Below the pieces are notes generated by a model. It did no database searches and was not told where the DNA came from. It worked only from the letters and a program-made list of their open reading frames with translations. From the NCBI GenBank assembly GCA_014904985.1, contig MU129038.1, positions 60,983 to 124,982 of the forward strand: a stretch of DNA of 64,000 nucleotides. The letters are read 5' to 3'. The position numbers and the translations under genes are program-made. Shown here in pieces: positions 24,894-37,800 of this stretch. The first letter of the stretch is position 1. Every line of letters begins with the position of its first letter. Source of the DNA: Hydnum rufescens UP504 (Eukaryota > Basidiomycota > Agaricomycetes > Cantharellales > Hydnaceae).

Positions 24894-25296
24894 CTGGTAG
24901 ATTTCCTGTCCCCCTACACAATCATCTCCTCTCTGGAAATCATTACTGTCAACCACTGTCAACTTTTCTGCTTGCCTCTAAAGAACAGTCTATCTATAAG
25001 CCATCTGGAGCTAAGTCATCTTCAAGGTTGTTGAGACAAAGCCACTGGTAGCCCTCTATGCAAATCACTAAAGCCAAGGATAGTTGCAGGACCTAAGGTT
25101 AGAGTTGCTGGACATCCAAGGAAAAGTAAGCATAACGAAATATGTATCAGGTTTTGAAGAAAGAAGAAAGAAACATACTAACAAAGACTAACCAAGCACT
25201 GACCAGTCTATAACCCACAGATATCCGCATTTTGACCAGGAGAACGTAAACAATAATACACAAATATCAGTAAACAGACCAACACAACACAAACAA

Positions 25297-25424
25297 CATA
25301 TAAGCCTTTCCACAAGCATCCCAGACATATAAGCCTTTCTATAAGCATCCCACATGACGTATAAGCCTTTTTATAAGCATCCACACGACGTATAAGCCTT
25401 CTACAAGCATCCAAACAATATATC
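25297..25424 (+). repeat. ~31-bp tandem repeat inside G2 LTR
   Basis: Four imperfect copies of a unit with ATAAGCCTTT, then TATAAGCATCC and a short spacer. The 3' LTR has the same array at about 54530-54656 with different spacer substitutions. Confidence 0.75.
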
Positions 25425-25612
25425 ATTGACTACAGCTAGTCCATATCCCTTCCTATTCTCCACTAACACCATACACGTCTTGCAGAGTGTGATCAACCAT
25501 TGAAGCAACCAGCCCAATGAATAACAACAGAAATACAGTCTCCCATCTACACACTGGCTGAACCAGATTTTGATTTGACAGTCATCGGAGCTCCCAACCC
25601 TTCTTCTATAAC

Positions 25613-25630
25613 TGGTGGTCCTTACAGGGG
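25613..25630 (+). promoter_or_regulatory. G2 primer binding site (probable)
   Basis: Two bases inside the 5' LTR: TGGTGGTCCTTACAGGGG. It begins with TGG, as expected for a tRNA-complementary primer site. The tRNA was not identified. Confidence 0.4.
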
Positions 25631-25739
25631 TAACTCTCACTTTGATAAACCTTTCACCTCTCCAAAGACATTCCACACCAACAACGTGACAACATCCACA
25701 GACCCAGAAACAATGGCCAGAGTAGCAAATACATGAGCT

Positions 25740-26851
25740 ATGCCTTGGCCTACTGGTAGAGATGCTCTGCATTTTAAGGGAAAACGTCTCGACAACTTCC
25801 TCCTTGACTATGAAGCTTGCTGCGATGATGCCCTCTACAATGACCACAAGAAGTGCAAGAACATTATACGATTCTGCAGCAACAAAGAAGCTGAACTTCT
25901 CAAGAATCTCCCAGAAGTTAAGAACCCAACAACCTTTGAAGCCCTGGCTACACGTCTCAGGAAACTTTATGGGCAGACAGACAGGCAACAACGATACACT
26001 CGAGAACGACTAGCAGACTTCTGCCAACAGAAGAGAACGATTGTCAACGAGGCAGACCTGGACGAATACTATCGTGAATTTATCACTCAAGTGCAGTGTC
26101 TTGATGAAAAGAAAGTCCTAGCCAGCGAGACCAAGATGACCTTTTCTGGCAAGGGATTCCACAACGTCTCCAGAAGATCATACTCCCATTGTGTCACTAT
26201 GTCCCAGGATTCGATGACACAAAACCCTTGGACTGCACAACAGCCTATGACACTATGAAGACCATACTCAAAGAGGATCTCTATTACAACTTCAGACATC
26301 TCAACAAGGATAGACCACGAACCACAACAAAGGCCAAGAAGTCTAAACCTAGGATTAGTTATTACAAATTGCGCAGCAGATATAGCGACGCCTCAGATGA
26401 ATCAGAAGCCTCAGAAAGTGCAGAGGAAGACAGCAGCTCTGATAGTGAAAGTGAGTGGCCATATCACCTTCTCCATTAAAAAAGTCTCCACCAAATTGAA
26501 GCCTATAGTCATCCCATCACTTGCAATGTGACAGAACAAATCAGCACCTCACACAATCCTTTAACAGATGAAAATCTACATGGCACAGTCACAGCAGAAT
26601 GGGCAACTCCTAGTCCTTATATGCAACCCACCCATCCAGAAACATGGATACAAGGAAGTCCAGCTACCTATCCAAACAATCAGCCACTCGGATCTAATCA
26701 TACCCAAGGTCCCAACATGTCTGCTGGTGCAACTCTCTGTTGGTTCTGTGACAAGACTGGAGCACATAATGTTGGAATGAAGAACTGCCCAGATGCTCAG
26801 GCTATGGTTCGACAAGGCATCATCAAGTACTCTATCAAGGAAGGCTTGTGA
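25740..26851 (+). pseudogene. gag: G2 gag
   Basis: Structural protein in two frames. The first (25740-26258) has a capsid-like region starting with FKGKRLDNFLLDYEACCDDA and including FCSNKEAELL, typical of basidiomycete Ty3 gag. The second frame carries on from about 26190 with an acidic Ser/Glu-rich patch (26380-26450), a TAA at 26477-26479, and a zinc-knuckle-like CWFCDKTGAHNVGMKNC near 26737-26787 (a variant of C-x2-C-x4-H-x4-C with a longer last spacing). A frame change and the TAA inactivate it. It ends overlapping the start of the next frame at 26848. Confidence 0.78.
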
Positions 26852-28494
26852 AGATGGATGACACCCAATTGCCACGAGGAATAGCAGGAAAGGGAGGAAT
26901 CAAACAAGCCATCGTGGACAACATCAAATGGATTAGAGAGGAATCTCCTCATCAACGAACCACTGGAGCAATCAGTATTGTTGACAAAAATGGATGCTCT
27001 CCCTTCACGACACACTCATATGCGATAGCAGCAGGCCCCTTTATATCTGCGCCAGCTGCCAAGACGAACAAACCTGATTATCGTCATAACCCAATGGGAG
27101 ATAGAACCAATCAACGTCCTAAAAATCGAATGTATGTTGATGTGCCTCCGCGCGGTCCAACACAAGACAAACCTCCTGTTAACCAGCCAGACTCATTACC
27201 AATGAACCCAGAACCAGTACAACCAGCTCCAGAAAATCCTTCGCGACCAAGTTATCCACCTGGAATACTGCCTTCTTCAGTTCTGAATGAACCTACTGCA
27301 GAGAAACCTGCTCGTCAAAGACCTCATCCTTCTCAAACCAATCCCCAAGAAGAAATGATAGACATCGAAATAGCTCGACCAGAAAAACGAATCCCCAAGA
27401 ATCCTCCAACATATCGTTTTACCACAGACTTTCAGGATGCCTGTGAAGACAAGGAGATAGCAAAGAAGGTGCTAAACCAAACAGTCGAAATAACTCTTGG
27501 AGACTTCCTTGGAACAGCCCATGGACCTGCCAAAATACTTGCAGCTGGACTAAAGCTCAAACGCGAATATAATCCTAAACATCGAGAGCCACTCACAGTC
27601 AATCATGTTACTCTAAAACCGCGTTTTCCCACGATGGAAGCCTCTGACTATGACTCTGATGATGAAGCAGAATTGGAGGACTACTACGATCTTATGATGA
27701 CCAAAGACCTTGATGAAGAGCCATATCCACAACAATCGCAAAATCATCATCAAGCACAAGTAAATCTCGTAGGAATCCTTGGACCAAACCCCTTATTTGC
27801 TATGGACACAGGAAAGATTGCAGCCAAGGCCACAGGACAAAATGGAACTAAAGACGTTGTACTCATGATCGACACTGGATCCGAATTAAACCTCATCTCC
27901 CAGGAAGTTCAGCAGAGGTTAAACATCCCAATAGACTATGATGGACAAAACTGGTCATTGCAAGGAATCAACAGTGGACCTGAACCTCTAGTTGGATGCT
28001 GTCGAAATGTCCCAATCGAAATAGGAGGAATACGATTCGATCATCACTTCTTTGTCAAAAAGGGAAGCTTCGAAGGCCATGATATACTCCTTGGACAACC
28101 CTGGCTGGTAGGAGTTGGTGCCCAAATCAAATACGAAGGAGCTACGAACGGAATCCATGGAATGGACATTCAAGTCTATGAAAAAGGGAACCCATCAGGA
28201 TCATCAGTCTCTCTCCATGCCCTTATGAATGAATCCAGAGAACAGGATAAACTCGTTCTTGCAGCAGCAGTGATACCACCAGACGAATGGCCCCCAGATA
28301 CAAGCAAACCAAGCCCAACACAGCCGCAATATCGATATAAAACAAATGGAGTATCATTGGTTCGAACTGCACCCAAACCCCCATTACAAAATTACGAATA
28401 CTATCACACAGAGGCAACCCCATCTGACCAATCGTTACAAGGAAACTCGCCATTTGTTCCAATGTTTGGCAGGGAATTGTCAGAGGCCTTATGA
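26848..28494 (+). pseudogene. pol: G2 pol N-terminal part: linker and retropepsin
   Basis: Pro-rich N-terminal region (about 27050-27330), then an aspartic protease with LMIDTGSELNLIS at about 27865-27903 and LLGQPWL at about 28087. This protease with an ILLGQPWL flap-side motif is common in basidiomycete Ty3 elements. It starts by overlapping the end of gag in another frame, as for a frameshifted gag-pol. It ends in TGA at 28492, but the same frame continues into the reverse transcriptase, so the stop is a mutation within one pol frame. Confidence 0.85.
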
Positions 28495-28545
28495 CTCCCA
28501 GAAACGCGCACAAAGGATTTCAGTCCAAGCACGAACAAGTACCTC

Positions 28546-29979
28546 ATGGATGCTGTCATAAACAAGGAAAGCGTATCTGCACGGTATCTTCACGAAACTT
28601 GGAAATCGTCCTCCGCAGCATCAGGAAATCAGCTTGAGGATAACCTTGTGCGCGTTTACAACAAATTGAAGTCAACCCTCGTCAACAAATATCCCGAAAA
28701 AGCGGAAAACTTCAGCTATCGCATTGGCCAGGTCATCAGGAATGCAAAGAAGACAAAGTACAAGACTGTGGATAAGAAGAAAAATCCAATACCCCTAGGA
28801 GTTACTCGAAAACCAGTCATTCGTCTTCCCTACAAGGATCTTCCATTGATAACACCTCTCATTCTCCCCACGCATCCCCCCAGCTTGAAAGACTTCCAGT
28901 ACACCAAGAAGCTTACCCCAGAACGAGTCAAAAAGATAATCGACAATATCCCCAACGACTTCCTTTCAGAAGAAGAATTGGACTTGCTGCTCTATGTGGT
29001 TGCTCAAAGGGAAAGGGGTCTTGCATTTGACGAATCTGAACGAGGAATCTTCAAGACAGAATACTTCCCAGATTATGTTATGGAAACAGTCCCTCACATT
29101 CCATGGGAACTGCCTCCTATTCGTCCACCAAAAGCTATTGTCGCCACACTCATCAAGATGATCAAAGATCAATTGGCAGCTGGGAAGTACAAAACATCGT
29201 GGTCCTCCTATCGTTCCCAAATGTTCGCAGTAGCAAAACCTAAAGGAGGCATTCGAATCGTCCATGATTTACAACCCCTAAACGCAGTCTCAGTTAAAGA
29301 CTCAGGATTGCCACCAAACATCAATGACTTTGCAGACAGCTTTGTGGGACACTCGGTCTATATTGTCGCAGATCTCTATGCAGGATATGATGGACGACGA
29401 CTGGCAGAAGAATCCCAAGAACTCACGACAAGCGATTCACCATTGGGTCCTGTAAAGCTCACAACACTGCCCCAAGGATACACGAACTCCATGCAAGAAT
29501 TCATGAAAACAGTTACACACATGATCAGGCCTATGATCCCAGATAGAGCTGAAGCCTTTGTGGATGATGTGGCAGGAAAAGGACCAAAAACGCGGTACAA
29601 TGATGAACCTATCTCTGAAAACCCAAAGATTCGACGTTACATATGGGAATTCGCTCAGGTCGTTGACGAATTATTCGCTACCTTCATCGAAGCTGGATGT
29701 ACGGCCTCTGGATCGAAACTCGTACTCGCGACGCCTCTCATACACATTGTGGGGAATGTTTGTTCAATGGAAGGAAGAAGACCCCACCATGGAATCATCA
29801 CGAAAATAAAGAACTGGCCATGCCCAACGAATGTGACACAAGTCCGCGGATTCCTAGGAACAGTTGGAGTTGCTCGAAATTGGATTTGGCAATTTGCCAA
29901 AATAGCCAAACCTCTCACATTACTCACCAAGAAGACCCCAATGAATTCGAATGGAATGATCAAGCTGAAGAAGCCATGA
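28546..29979 (+). pseudogene. pol: G2 reverse transcriptase
   Basis: RNA-dependent DNA polymerase. It carries SQMFAVAKPKGGIRIVHDLQ and PLNAVSVKD (finger region), VADLYAGYDGR (first catalytic Asp), LPQGYTNSMQEF, and AFVDDVAGKGP (about 29550-29583), where the usual YxDD is FVDD. It joins the protease in frame across a TGA at 28492. The frame breaks near 29940, where the thumb and RNase H continue one frame over (EFEWNDQAEEAMNQLKEA). Confidence 0.9.
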
Positions 29980-31085
29980 ATCAGCTAAAGGAAGCCTCCA
30001 CAAACCTTCCTGCTCGAAAATCCTTGAACATCGACATAGCCAGAGTGTTAAAAGAAGACGAACGCACCTCAGATTATGGCCTTGTAACACTTGCAGTGGA
30101 CAGCTCCATCATTGCAGTAGGCTGGATCGAATATCAAACCTTGGAAGATGGACGTCACCCCATTGTCTTTGGATCAGTAACCAACAACGAGGCTGAAACC
30201 AAGTATTCCCAGCCACAAATCGAATTAAAAGGACTATTCAAGGCACTCAAAGCCCAAAGAAATGACCTCTGGGGAATCCATTTTAGAGTGGAAGTGGACG
30301 CCAAATTCCTAAAACAAACTATCAACACACCAGGATTACCAAACGCAGCTATGTCACGATGGATTTCCTATATCCAGCTATTCGATTTTGAATTGGTTCA
30401 TGTCCCTGCAACAAAACACCAAGGTCCAGATGGATTATCCAGGCGCCCAGCACACGAAAATGACTCAACCAATTCAGAAGATGAACTGGAACCAGATGAA
30501 CCAGGCCATTTTATCACTGGGCCACGATTTCTTGAAGAATATGAACACTGGGTTATGCATAGTTCCTCAGCATCCAGACTATCAGCAACAAGAATCAAAA
30601 GGGAATCCTATGAAGACATCATTGAATTCAGGCAAAATCACACAGTACTCTCAATCAAGCCCCAAGAGAACACAACAAGAAGTGGTGGATTTGTGGCTCT
30701 CTCCTATCAAGCCCACTCATCTGCTCAAAACCATCCCAAATCACTCTCCCAACATTCACAGTCCCAACACCCAGAAACTGATTCAGAAATTAAAGAACAC
30801 CCTCACAAACTCAAGGATTCTGATGGAAAAGACTATTGGGAAAGGATTCAATACTACCTGGAACACATAAAAATACCCCCAGGAGTCCAGAACACCAAGA
30901 CATTCATCCAGGCCACCAAACACTATTTTATGTATCAAGGAACCCTGTGGAGAAGACCTAGAAATGGCCAATTACCATTAAAAGTGATCAAAAACCCGGA
31001 TGATCGAGCTCGCTTATGTAAGGCTGCACATGACGAATCAGGCCACCGCGGACGAGACCGACTTTCAAGAAATTATCCGATAGAT
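29940..31085 (+). pseudogene. pol: G2 RNase H and integrase zinc-binding region
   Basis: Continues pol in the next frame. RNase H-like segments: LAVDSSIIAVGWIEYQ, SQPQIELKGLFKAL, VEVDAKFLKQ, HVPATKHQGPDGLSRRP (about 30090-30450). A Ser/Glu/Gln-rich linker follows, then YFMYQGTLWRRP and KAAHDESGHRGRDRLSRNYP, the start of the integrase HHCC finger (about 30930-31080). The frame breaks just after this, so the finger is completed in the next frame (WYCRTCHECQLR). Confidence 0.85.
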
Positions 31086-32419
31086 TCTTTTGGCCGAATA
31101 TGCTATCCTATGTGGCCTGGTATTGCCGGACATGCCATGAATGCCAATTAAGGTCTACAACCCGACCAAAAATCACTTTAAGCCCGACCTACGTTAATAC
31201 CATATTACGTAAATTTAATATGGACACGGTCCATATGCCGGTATCAAGCGGATTCAAATATATCGTGGATCTTCGGGACGATCTCTCCGGATGGCTGGAA
31301 GCAAAAATGTTACGTAAGGCCTCAAGTAAGCACGTCGCCCGGTTTCTATTCGAGGACGTCATGTGCCGGTTCGGCTGCGTATTACAAATCACAACGGATA
31401 ACGGAACGGAATTCGACGGACTAGTTCAAACAATGGCGGATGAATATAATGTCCCTATAGTCCGAGCTGCCCCTTATCACCCGGAAGCAAATGGAATGAT
31501 AGAACGCGGGCACAGGACCTGGATAAACTCGCTATTCGTTGCATGCAGAGGAAACCCGAGCAAATGGTCAAACTATTTTTATTCATGCATGTGGGCGGAC
31601 CGAGTGACGGTAAAACGAACGACCGGCTACACCCCCTATTACCTACTCTACGGAATAAATCACGTGTTTCCATTCGACATTACAGACGCATCATGGTACA
31701 CATTAAAATGGGGAACTATCCAAACCACGGAAGAACTACTAGGAATCCGCGGAATCCAATTGGCGCATAGAGACGAGGATATTCAAGCCGCCTCAAATAC
31801 CGTCCTTCAAGCAAGAATTCGAAGCGCTCAGGATTATGCTAGACGAAATGAAAATACATTGGTCGACGGAAACTATCAACCGGGTACAATTGTGTTGGTA
31901 TACAATTCGGTATTACAAATGCAACATGGACGAAAAGGGGAAATACGGTGGATTGGGCCATACCGAGTTCAGCATCACCACCCCCGCGGATCCTATCAAC
32001 TGGCAGAATTAGATGGGACCCCGATCAATGGAGTATTCGCCGGCAATCGTTTAAAGAAATACCATATGCGCGACCAAATAGCCACAATGGACACCGCCGG
32101 AAACGAGAGCCACAGCGCCACGGACCATGAATTAAATCAAAATAATATGGCGAAATACACGAAAAATATGGACCAAGCTATGAAATATAGGGGAACAACA
32201 ATTACGACGAAACAACACTTTCCGGTATCGCTTGGACCAGAAAATCAATTAAGAACCTATCTTTGGCCGCCGCCGAGAGCCACAGATTCGTGGGGCTATT
32301 GGGAAAACAAAATTGTGGAGTGGAAACGAAGGAACCTTCTACAAGAACTCCTAGGGAACACCTCGCAGGAGCCCCAGATCTCCGAATCCGCTTACGAATC
32401 CCCTGAAGAGACTCCTTAA
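31086..32419 (+). pseudogene. int: G2 integrase core and C-terminus
   Basis: Starts FWPNMLSYVAWYCRTCHECQ (Cys pair of the HHCC finger). Catalytic residues lie in FNMDTVHMPV (D), ITTDNGTEFDG (D) and HPEANGMIERGHRTW (E). The C-terminal domain has GRKGEIRWIGPYRVQ and GVFAGNRLKKYH. The core itself is uninterrupted, although the upstream frame is broken near 31085. Codon use differs sharply from the RT part: CG-ending codons are common here and rare upstream. No chromodomain is seen. Confidence 0.88.
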
Positions 32420-33004
32420 AAGGAAAATTCAATTCTTAAAAAGGAAATCCCTGAAACATTTTCTACAAGCCGCATCACAAGACTACGACTAAAACTATGA
32501 ATTCAAGACGACCCTAGAGACATGAGGCAAAGAAAATCCCGAATTAACGCCCCTAGAGCCATGAAATGTTGAATCACGGAATGTGCCGAAACCTACGAAA
32601 ACTCTTTTCAACCGTCTTAAAAAACCTGCAGCCGCATCAAAATCGATCCCCCTCTTCTTCTGGCTCCTTTCTCTATGTGACTATGTGATCCTCTGCGCTC
32701 CTGACCAACTATCGCGAAGTTTTAACTTAATAATATGGCGTAACGAACCTGGCGACCCTTCATCTTCCATCTCTTCCTCATTCTCATTCCATTCGGTATC
32801 TATCGTCCATGCGCAACAACTCCATCGACCTGTCGACTAAATCATCACAGCTAATATCTAAACTATGGCAAGGAATGGCTAAATAACGTCAAAACGCGAG
32901 TATAGTAAGCCTGACGAGTATAAAAGCGACACAACAGCTAACCAACGATACCCAAGCCCATTTTTCGCATCCTATCGTACCCATCAAAACCATCCTATCT
33001 CGAC
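32420..33004 (+). promoter_or_regulatory. Spacer with TATA box for the extra G2 gene
   Basis: No gene seen apart from a short open frame (32583-32840). TATAAAAG at 32918-32925 lies 80 bases before the ATG at 33005, and the stretch between is pyrimidine-rich in places (ATCCTATCG, CATCCTATCTCGAC), a layout typical of a basidiomycete promoter. It suggests the next gene has its own transcript. Confidence 0.55.
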
Positions 33005-34352
33005 ATGTCCGACTCCACTCATTTCGACTCGACCGCGAGCTCTGTACAAAGCTACACATTCGAATACATCCAGACGCCTGCTCCCTCTCCTACTCCACCC
33101 ACACCGCTCGTAGAACTTAACCTGGACGGCGACATCTTCCTCTCGTCTCAAGTTAAAAAGGAACAAAATGTAACCGACGAGGTATGGAATGCAGGACATC
33201 CGCAAAAGACATCGCTAACAATAAAACAGACCTTTTGGCCCGACTCGATCTCTTCTTCGCATGCTATTGTCAGGAATTACAATATCAACGAATCTTCTAC
33301 CAACGCGCAACCACTTGCACCACTCGAAACCCAGCGAACCGTCGACCCTCGTCTTTCATTGCGTCCCCAGACTATTAATCTCTACCCACTGCGCTATACT
33401 TCCTCCGTTCATTCCTCTTCCCGCTCAACCCTCGAAAGAACCTGAATCGACTCAAAAGGACATCGTCAGTCGCCAAGCAACCCCTACTGCGCAGCAGTTA
33501 CACGAGTCCTCAGACTCTCCCACGGGATCTCTCACCTCGAAAAGCACTCGCTCCTCATATCATCCTTCCCATCGGTCCTATTCTCCTTCCCAGCCTCCTC
33601 ACGCACCCCGCAGCCTTCATAAAATCAGTATACCGCGACCTGGTAAAAACGCCAACTCTTACCGCGCATGGCCGTCCTATCGACAAGCGATTATAGATCG
33701 CGAGTACAACGCAGCGCAGAAACTCGATGAGGTCCAACGCGAGTATGAAGAGAAGCGAAAGGAAGATATAAAGGACAACGCGGAACTACTTGACCAGTTA
33801 AGTCGCACCATCACCAATCACAACCTGCAAATGGATTCTCTCATGCCACCCCTCTCTCTTCTTTCGGCAACCCTACATCAACAAGAAGCCGACCTCAAGG
33901 CGAAAGCCAAAGACCTCGATAAACGCGACCTCAAACTTTTACAACACGAGCAGTGTGTAACCAATTGGCGCAATCGGCTACTCTATCCATCTACGTATCA
34001 CCATGTTACCCAAGTCGACCGTCTCACTAAAATATTTATCCAAGCAGCAGATATCGTGCGACAACAGCATCGTTTAGACACCCCATACACAGCATTCATC
34101 CTCCATCGTCATATCGCCCCTGCACTCACCAAGCTATCTGAATCCCTCTGCGCTTCACACGATCTCGCCCCTTCCATCTCGACTGATGACCGAGCCATTG
34201 AATATTACAAGAAATACGTGCATGACATTCAGTATGACTTAAAGGATGACGAATGGGCCGAATTCAAAGACACCCCAACTGTGTACGAACTAACGGACCT
34301 TCCATCCAACCCGGTGACCAACGAATCGGACAATGACACGAACGGCTGGTAG
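33005..34352 (+). pseudogene. G2 extra gene downstream of integrase
   Basis: Function unknown. It begins MSDSTHFDSTASSVQSY at 33005; the frame changes near 33430, after which a Ser/Pro-rich stretch (33480-33640), a probable coiled coil (EYNAAQKLDEVQREYEEKRK, then EADLKAKAKDLDKRDLKL, about 33700-33960) and a C-terminal globular part follow to TAG at 34350. It resembles a gag-like architecture (disordered, coiled-coil, helical), but I cannot identify it. It has its own TATA box. High CpG content like the integrase. Confidence 0.55.
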
Positions 34353-34597
34353 GCCATCACCACAACTTGTCCTCGCCTCGCAGTACATATACCTCGTCCA
34401 ACGCAGTCCTCCATCCTCTCCCCTTCCTTTCCCATCCTCTTCCTCTCTCTCATTAAAAACAAAAAGAAATATGTGCTCGCCCCAATGTACCATCTCTCTC
34501 ACCTGAAGGAAAGACTTCTCCTTTGCTCTCCTTTCTCTCCATGTAAAAACTATGTTGCCTGTTGGAAAAATGATGTTCATTTCTCCTAACTCTCATC
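34353..34597. other. 3' flank of G2 extra gene, ends at K2 insertion
   Basis: Pyrimidine-rich untranslated-type sequence without a gene. Its last eight bases, 34590-34597 (CTCTCATC), are the left copy of the K2 target duplication. Confidence 0.6.
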
Positions 34598-34617
34598 CAG
34601 GCTGGTCTGCCACTTTT
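34598..34617 (+). repeat. K2 left terminal inverted repeat
   Basis: CAGGCTGGTCTGCCACTTTT. It pairs with the right end (50832-50851) and resembles the K1 left end at 8021. Confidence 0.88.
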
Positions 34618-34677
34618 ATTATCAATGAAAGGTAGAAAAATGGGGCAGAATAGGTACCTATGGAGGCCCATAGATAG

Positions 34678-34800
34678 TTGGGCCCAACATCAGCCTAAAG
34701 ATCAATAATTGTAGCGGCATGAGAAGCTTTTGGGTCCACTTGGGCCCAAATTTAGGTTCAAGTTCATCAACTCGGAAAATAGTGTGAGACTTGGGCCCAA
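34678..34800. repeat. K2 left subterminal palindromes
   Basis: Three perfect copies of TTGGGCCCAA at 34678-34687, 34740-34749 and 34791-34800. A fourth perfect copy lies at the other end (50752-50761), with two one-mismatch copies (TTGAGCCCAA, 50688 and 50709). No gene in 34618-34885. Confidence 0.75.
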
Positions 34801-34885
34801 CTTGGGTAGCTTACAAGGCACTTAGTTGAAGTTACTAGCATTTATCTTTACTATGTCGTACATGTTCATCCCCCCTACTCTAAGT

Positions 34886-37800
34886 CTAATCCAAGAAGTC
34901 ACTGGTCCCTATGACATGATCCAAGTCATTTACTAAGTCCGCATCATCAGTCTCTCCCGCTGGCTCCAATTCCACGTTATCTTCATCATCCGAGCTTGCA
35001 TCACCATCATCAATACTAACCTGACTTCGATTCTCCTGCTGGCCCTGCCTACATGCCCAGGCACGATGGATTGGGGGTGGCTCCAAAATATCTTTCCAAT
35101 CAGCCACACCAGCAGGGGCAGGAATCCCCAGTAAGTCCCGTTCCCAAGTCTTCATCCAATCATAGAGAATGCAAAGTTGAAGAAGTGCAAAGAATGCAAC
35201 TTCATCATCTTTAGGAATTGATAATTCCATGAGCGTAGATGAATTGGATTTAAACCTGTAGTACATACCTTTGCTGAACTCAAAGACTCGTCGTACCGCC
35301 TCATAGTCATTCAGAAGCCATAGACGAAGGTTTGAGTGCTCCCGTTCACATCGGAAAAGCTCTTCCCGACAGCTCTCAACCTCCTGAGCAGCCCGTATCC
35401 CATCCCGAACCTCCGTATCTGAGAGCCATAGTGGAACCTTCCCTCCCTCGAAGTCTGCCATGTCCGCATTTTGCCATATGTCCTGATCAACATCCAACTT
35501 GTATAATCCCTCTATCGACAGCTCCGGGGGAACATAGGCATCCCTCTTCACACCATTCTTTCCCCGTTCCCTTAGCATATCCTTCCGCAAGGCATTGTAC
35601 TTGTTCAGTGTCACATCAATGCCTGGTGCTCGGTGCTTCACAGCCTTTTCGACATGCGCCTTGGTTTTCTGGTCTTCATCCCTATTAGTTTCTGAGATCC
35701 AGACTTTGACAATAACGAATGACATACCCATGGCCCGACTGGTGTGGGCACGCTCTAAGTTGGCAAGCTCAAACTTTCGTGCACGAAGCTTCTTGAGCAA
35801 CTGGTCTCGAAGAACTCGTATATTGAGTTGAAGGTTGATCCACTTGTCTTTCTTGAGACTAGCCAGTCAGTCTGCAGATGTGCGATCTTGAAGTCGAAGA
35901 GCCTTTATCTTCTTGGCAATGTTCTCTTCAAGGTGTGATATTGAGTCCTTGGCAATCCGAACCCTCTCCTTCCACTCCTCGTGCAAGCTTTGACCTCCGA
36001 CACTATCATCCCTCACTAAGCCTCCTAACTCCTTCGAAAGCATCACCAAGATCCCCCGCTGCGATTCCAATGCCCCCTCAAGCGCTAATATTTGCTCAAT
36101 TGCCTGCGTCCCTTTTGTTCGCGATTGCCCTACAAGACTTGACATTAGCATTATTCTCAATCCCACAATAAGGGAGCTACTTACGGTCAACCAATTTAGT
36201 TTGGAACTCACGTTGTTCCTTGAACTGGGCCAGCAGTCCATCTAAGTCCAACTGATGAGGACATGCATCCACAACTGCCAACACCTCATTAAGACGCTCA
36301 TTAGCTCGATGGACTCGATCTCGCAACCATTTGCCCATCCCAGCCTGCTTCATCTCATGGATGTACTCCACCTGACGATCCAAAATGAAAAGGCATCGAG
36401 TGATGCTGTTGTAAAGTTCATATATCAATGACAATGAGATGTCTGTTAAACCATGTAGCGCACCCCAGTGACCCTGAGACCTGGGATTAACTTTCGGAGC
36501 TCGCTCCAAAACCGTTCGCATCCCTCCCCATCCGACAAGCCCCATAGCTCGGCCTTTCGAGGGTGGTACCAAAGCTGGCATGCCCACTGGTGACCATAAG
36601 CATGGAAGATAGAGACCGCAAACACAAGTTGATGGAAAAATTGGGGCATGAAATCCCATTTCTGGAGGGTGTGATGCAGTTGGCACCCGATGTCGTAGAG
36701 AATCCCAACTCTCCAATGGCCCGGCAATGAGTTCATCAAGGCTGGATATGAGTGCGAAAGCGTAGAACTGTTTTTCGCCTGCAGTTTTTAAATTTGCCAA
36801 CAATAGAGGACGGTCGTGGCGACAAAGCATTGCCATGACACCCATTGAGTCAAAAAAAGTTGAGGAGGCCTTGATCTGGTCACCATCGGCGCAATGAATG
36901 AATCTCGACATGCATCGTATGTCGCATTTGGCAAATTCATTCCAGGCTCAATCTCAGTAGCCCTGCCTCCAGTCCATCAAGTCGGCTTCAGTTGTCTCCA
37001 TCTCCTTGGCCTTTCACTTATCCCCTGACTTTGGTCTGGAGGGGCGTACGGCCTCAACCCTTTCCTCCCACACCCGGATCTGCGATTCACTAAGGAAGAT
37101 AGTCCGTGGTGAAGTGACTTCAGGGTCTAGAGACCCGGCCTGGCCTTTGTACTCCTGTCTTTGGTCTCTGTCCCGATTCCGCTTCAACTGGAAGTTTGCA
37201 TCCAGACACACGATGAGATCCACACTCGTGTTCCCAGCATCCATATTAAGGCCACCAAAACAGAGGGGACAAGCATGTCGAAGGTAGGTGGCGGAACACT
37301 CTCGTGGGTGGGAGACGGGACTACTGTTGGAGGTAGAGATGTCGCCATGGGAAGTAGAGGAATCAGTAGAACTACTATCCTGCATCGCAGTAGGTCCCGT
37401 GGATGTCTGCGCATTTGGGTACTTGCGCATGTGGACAGGTGACTTTTCATCAAGCGCAATTGTCCTACAGGATCTTGTTCCCCTGATATCATCAGTGATC
37501 CTATCCATCTCTCCATCCACAAGCTGTATCAGGACTTGATACTGCGCCAGGGCAGCGGCAAACCATCGCCGCAAGGAATCTCCAGTTGAAAATTCGTGAC
37601 CACGATTCTTGAGGTATTTCGTGATGGTCGCTGCCCATGCTCTTTCATTTGGTGCAGAATGGACAAACAATATCGAGACTAACTCCAGCATATCCAAGCT
37701 CACAGCAAGCGTAGGATATACTGGAGCACATGGGAAATAGCCGATTTCCATGAGCTGCTCTGGTGCCGAATGGGAGTGGTTGCAAAGTGAGAGTTCAATA

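Larger units (their letters stand above)
23932..25610 (+). repeat. G2 5' LTR (1,679 bp)
   Basis: Pairs with 53167-54849 end to end. It contains two near-identical blocks ending GTAAAAAACGAATTTCTC (about 24203 and 24361), and about four tandem copies of a ~31-bp unit built on ATAAGCCTTTCTATAAGCATC (25297-25424). A TATA box lies at 24886. Confidence 0.95.
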
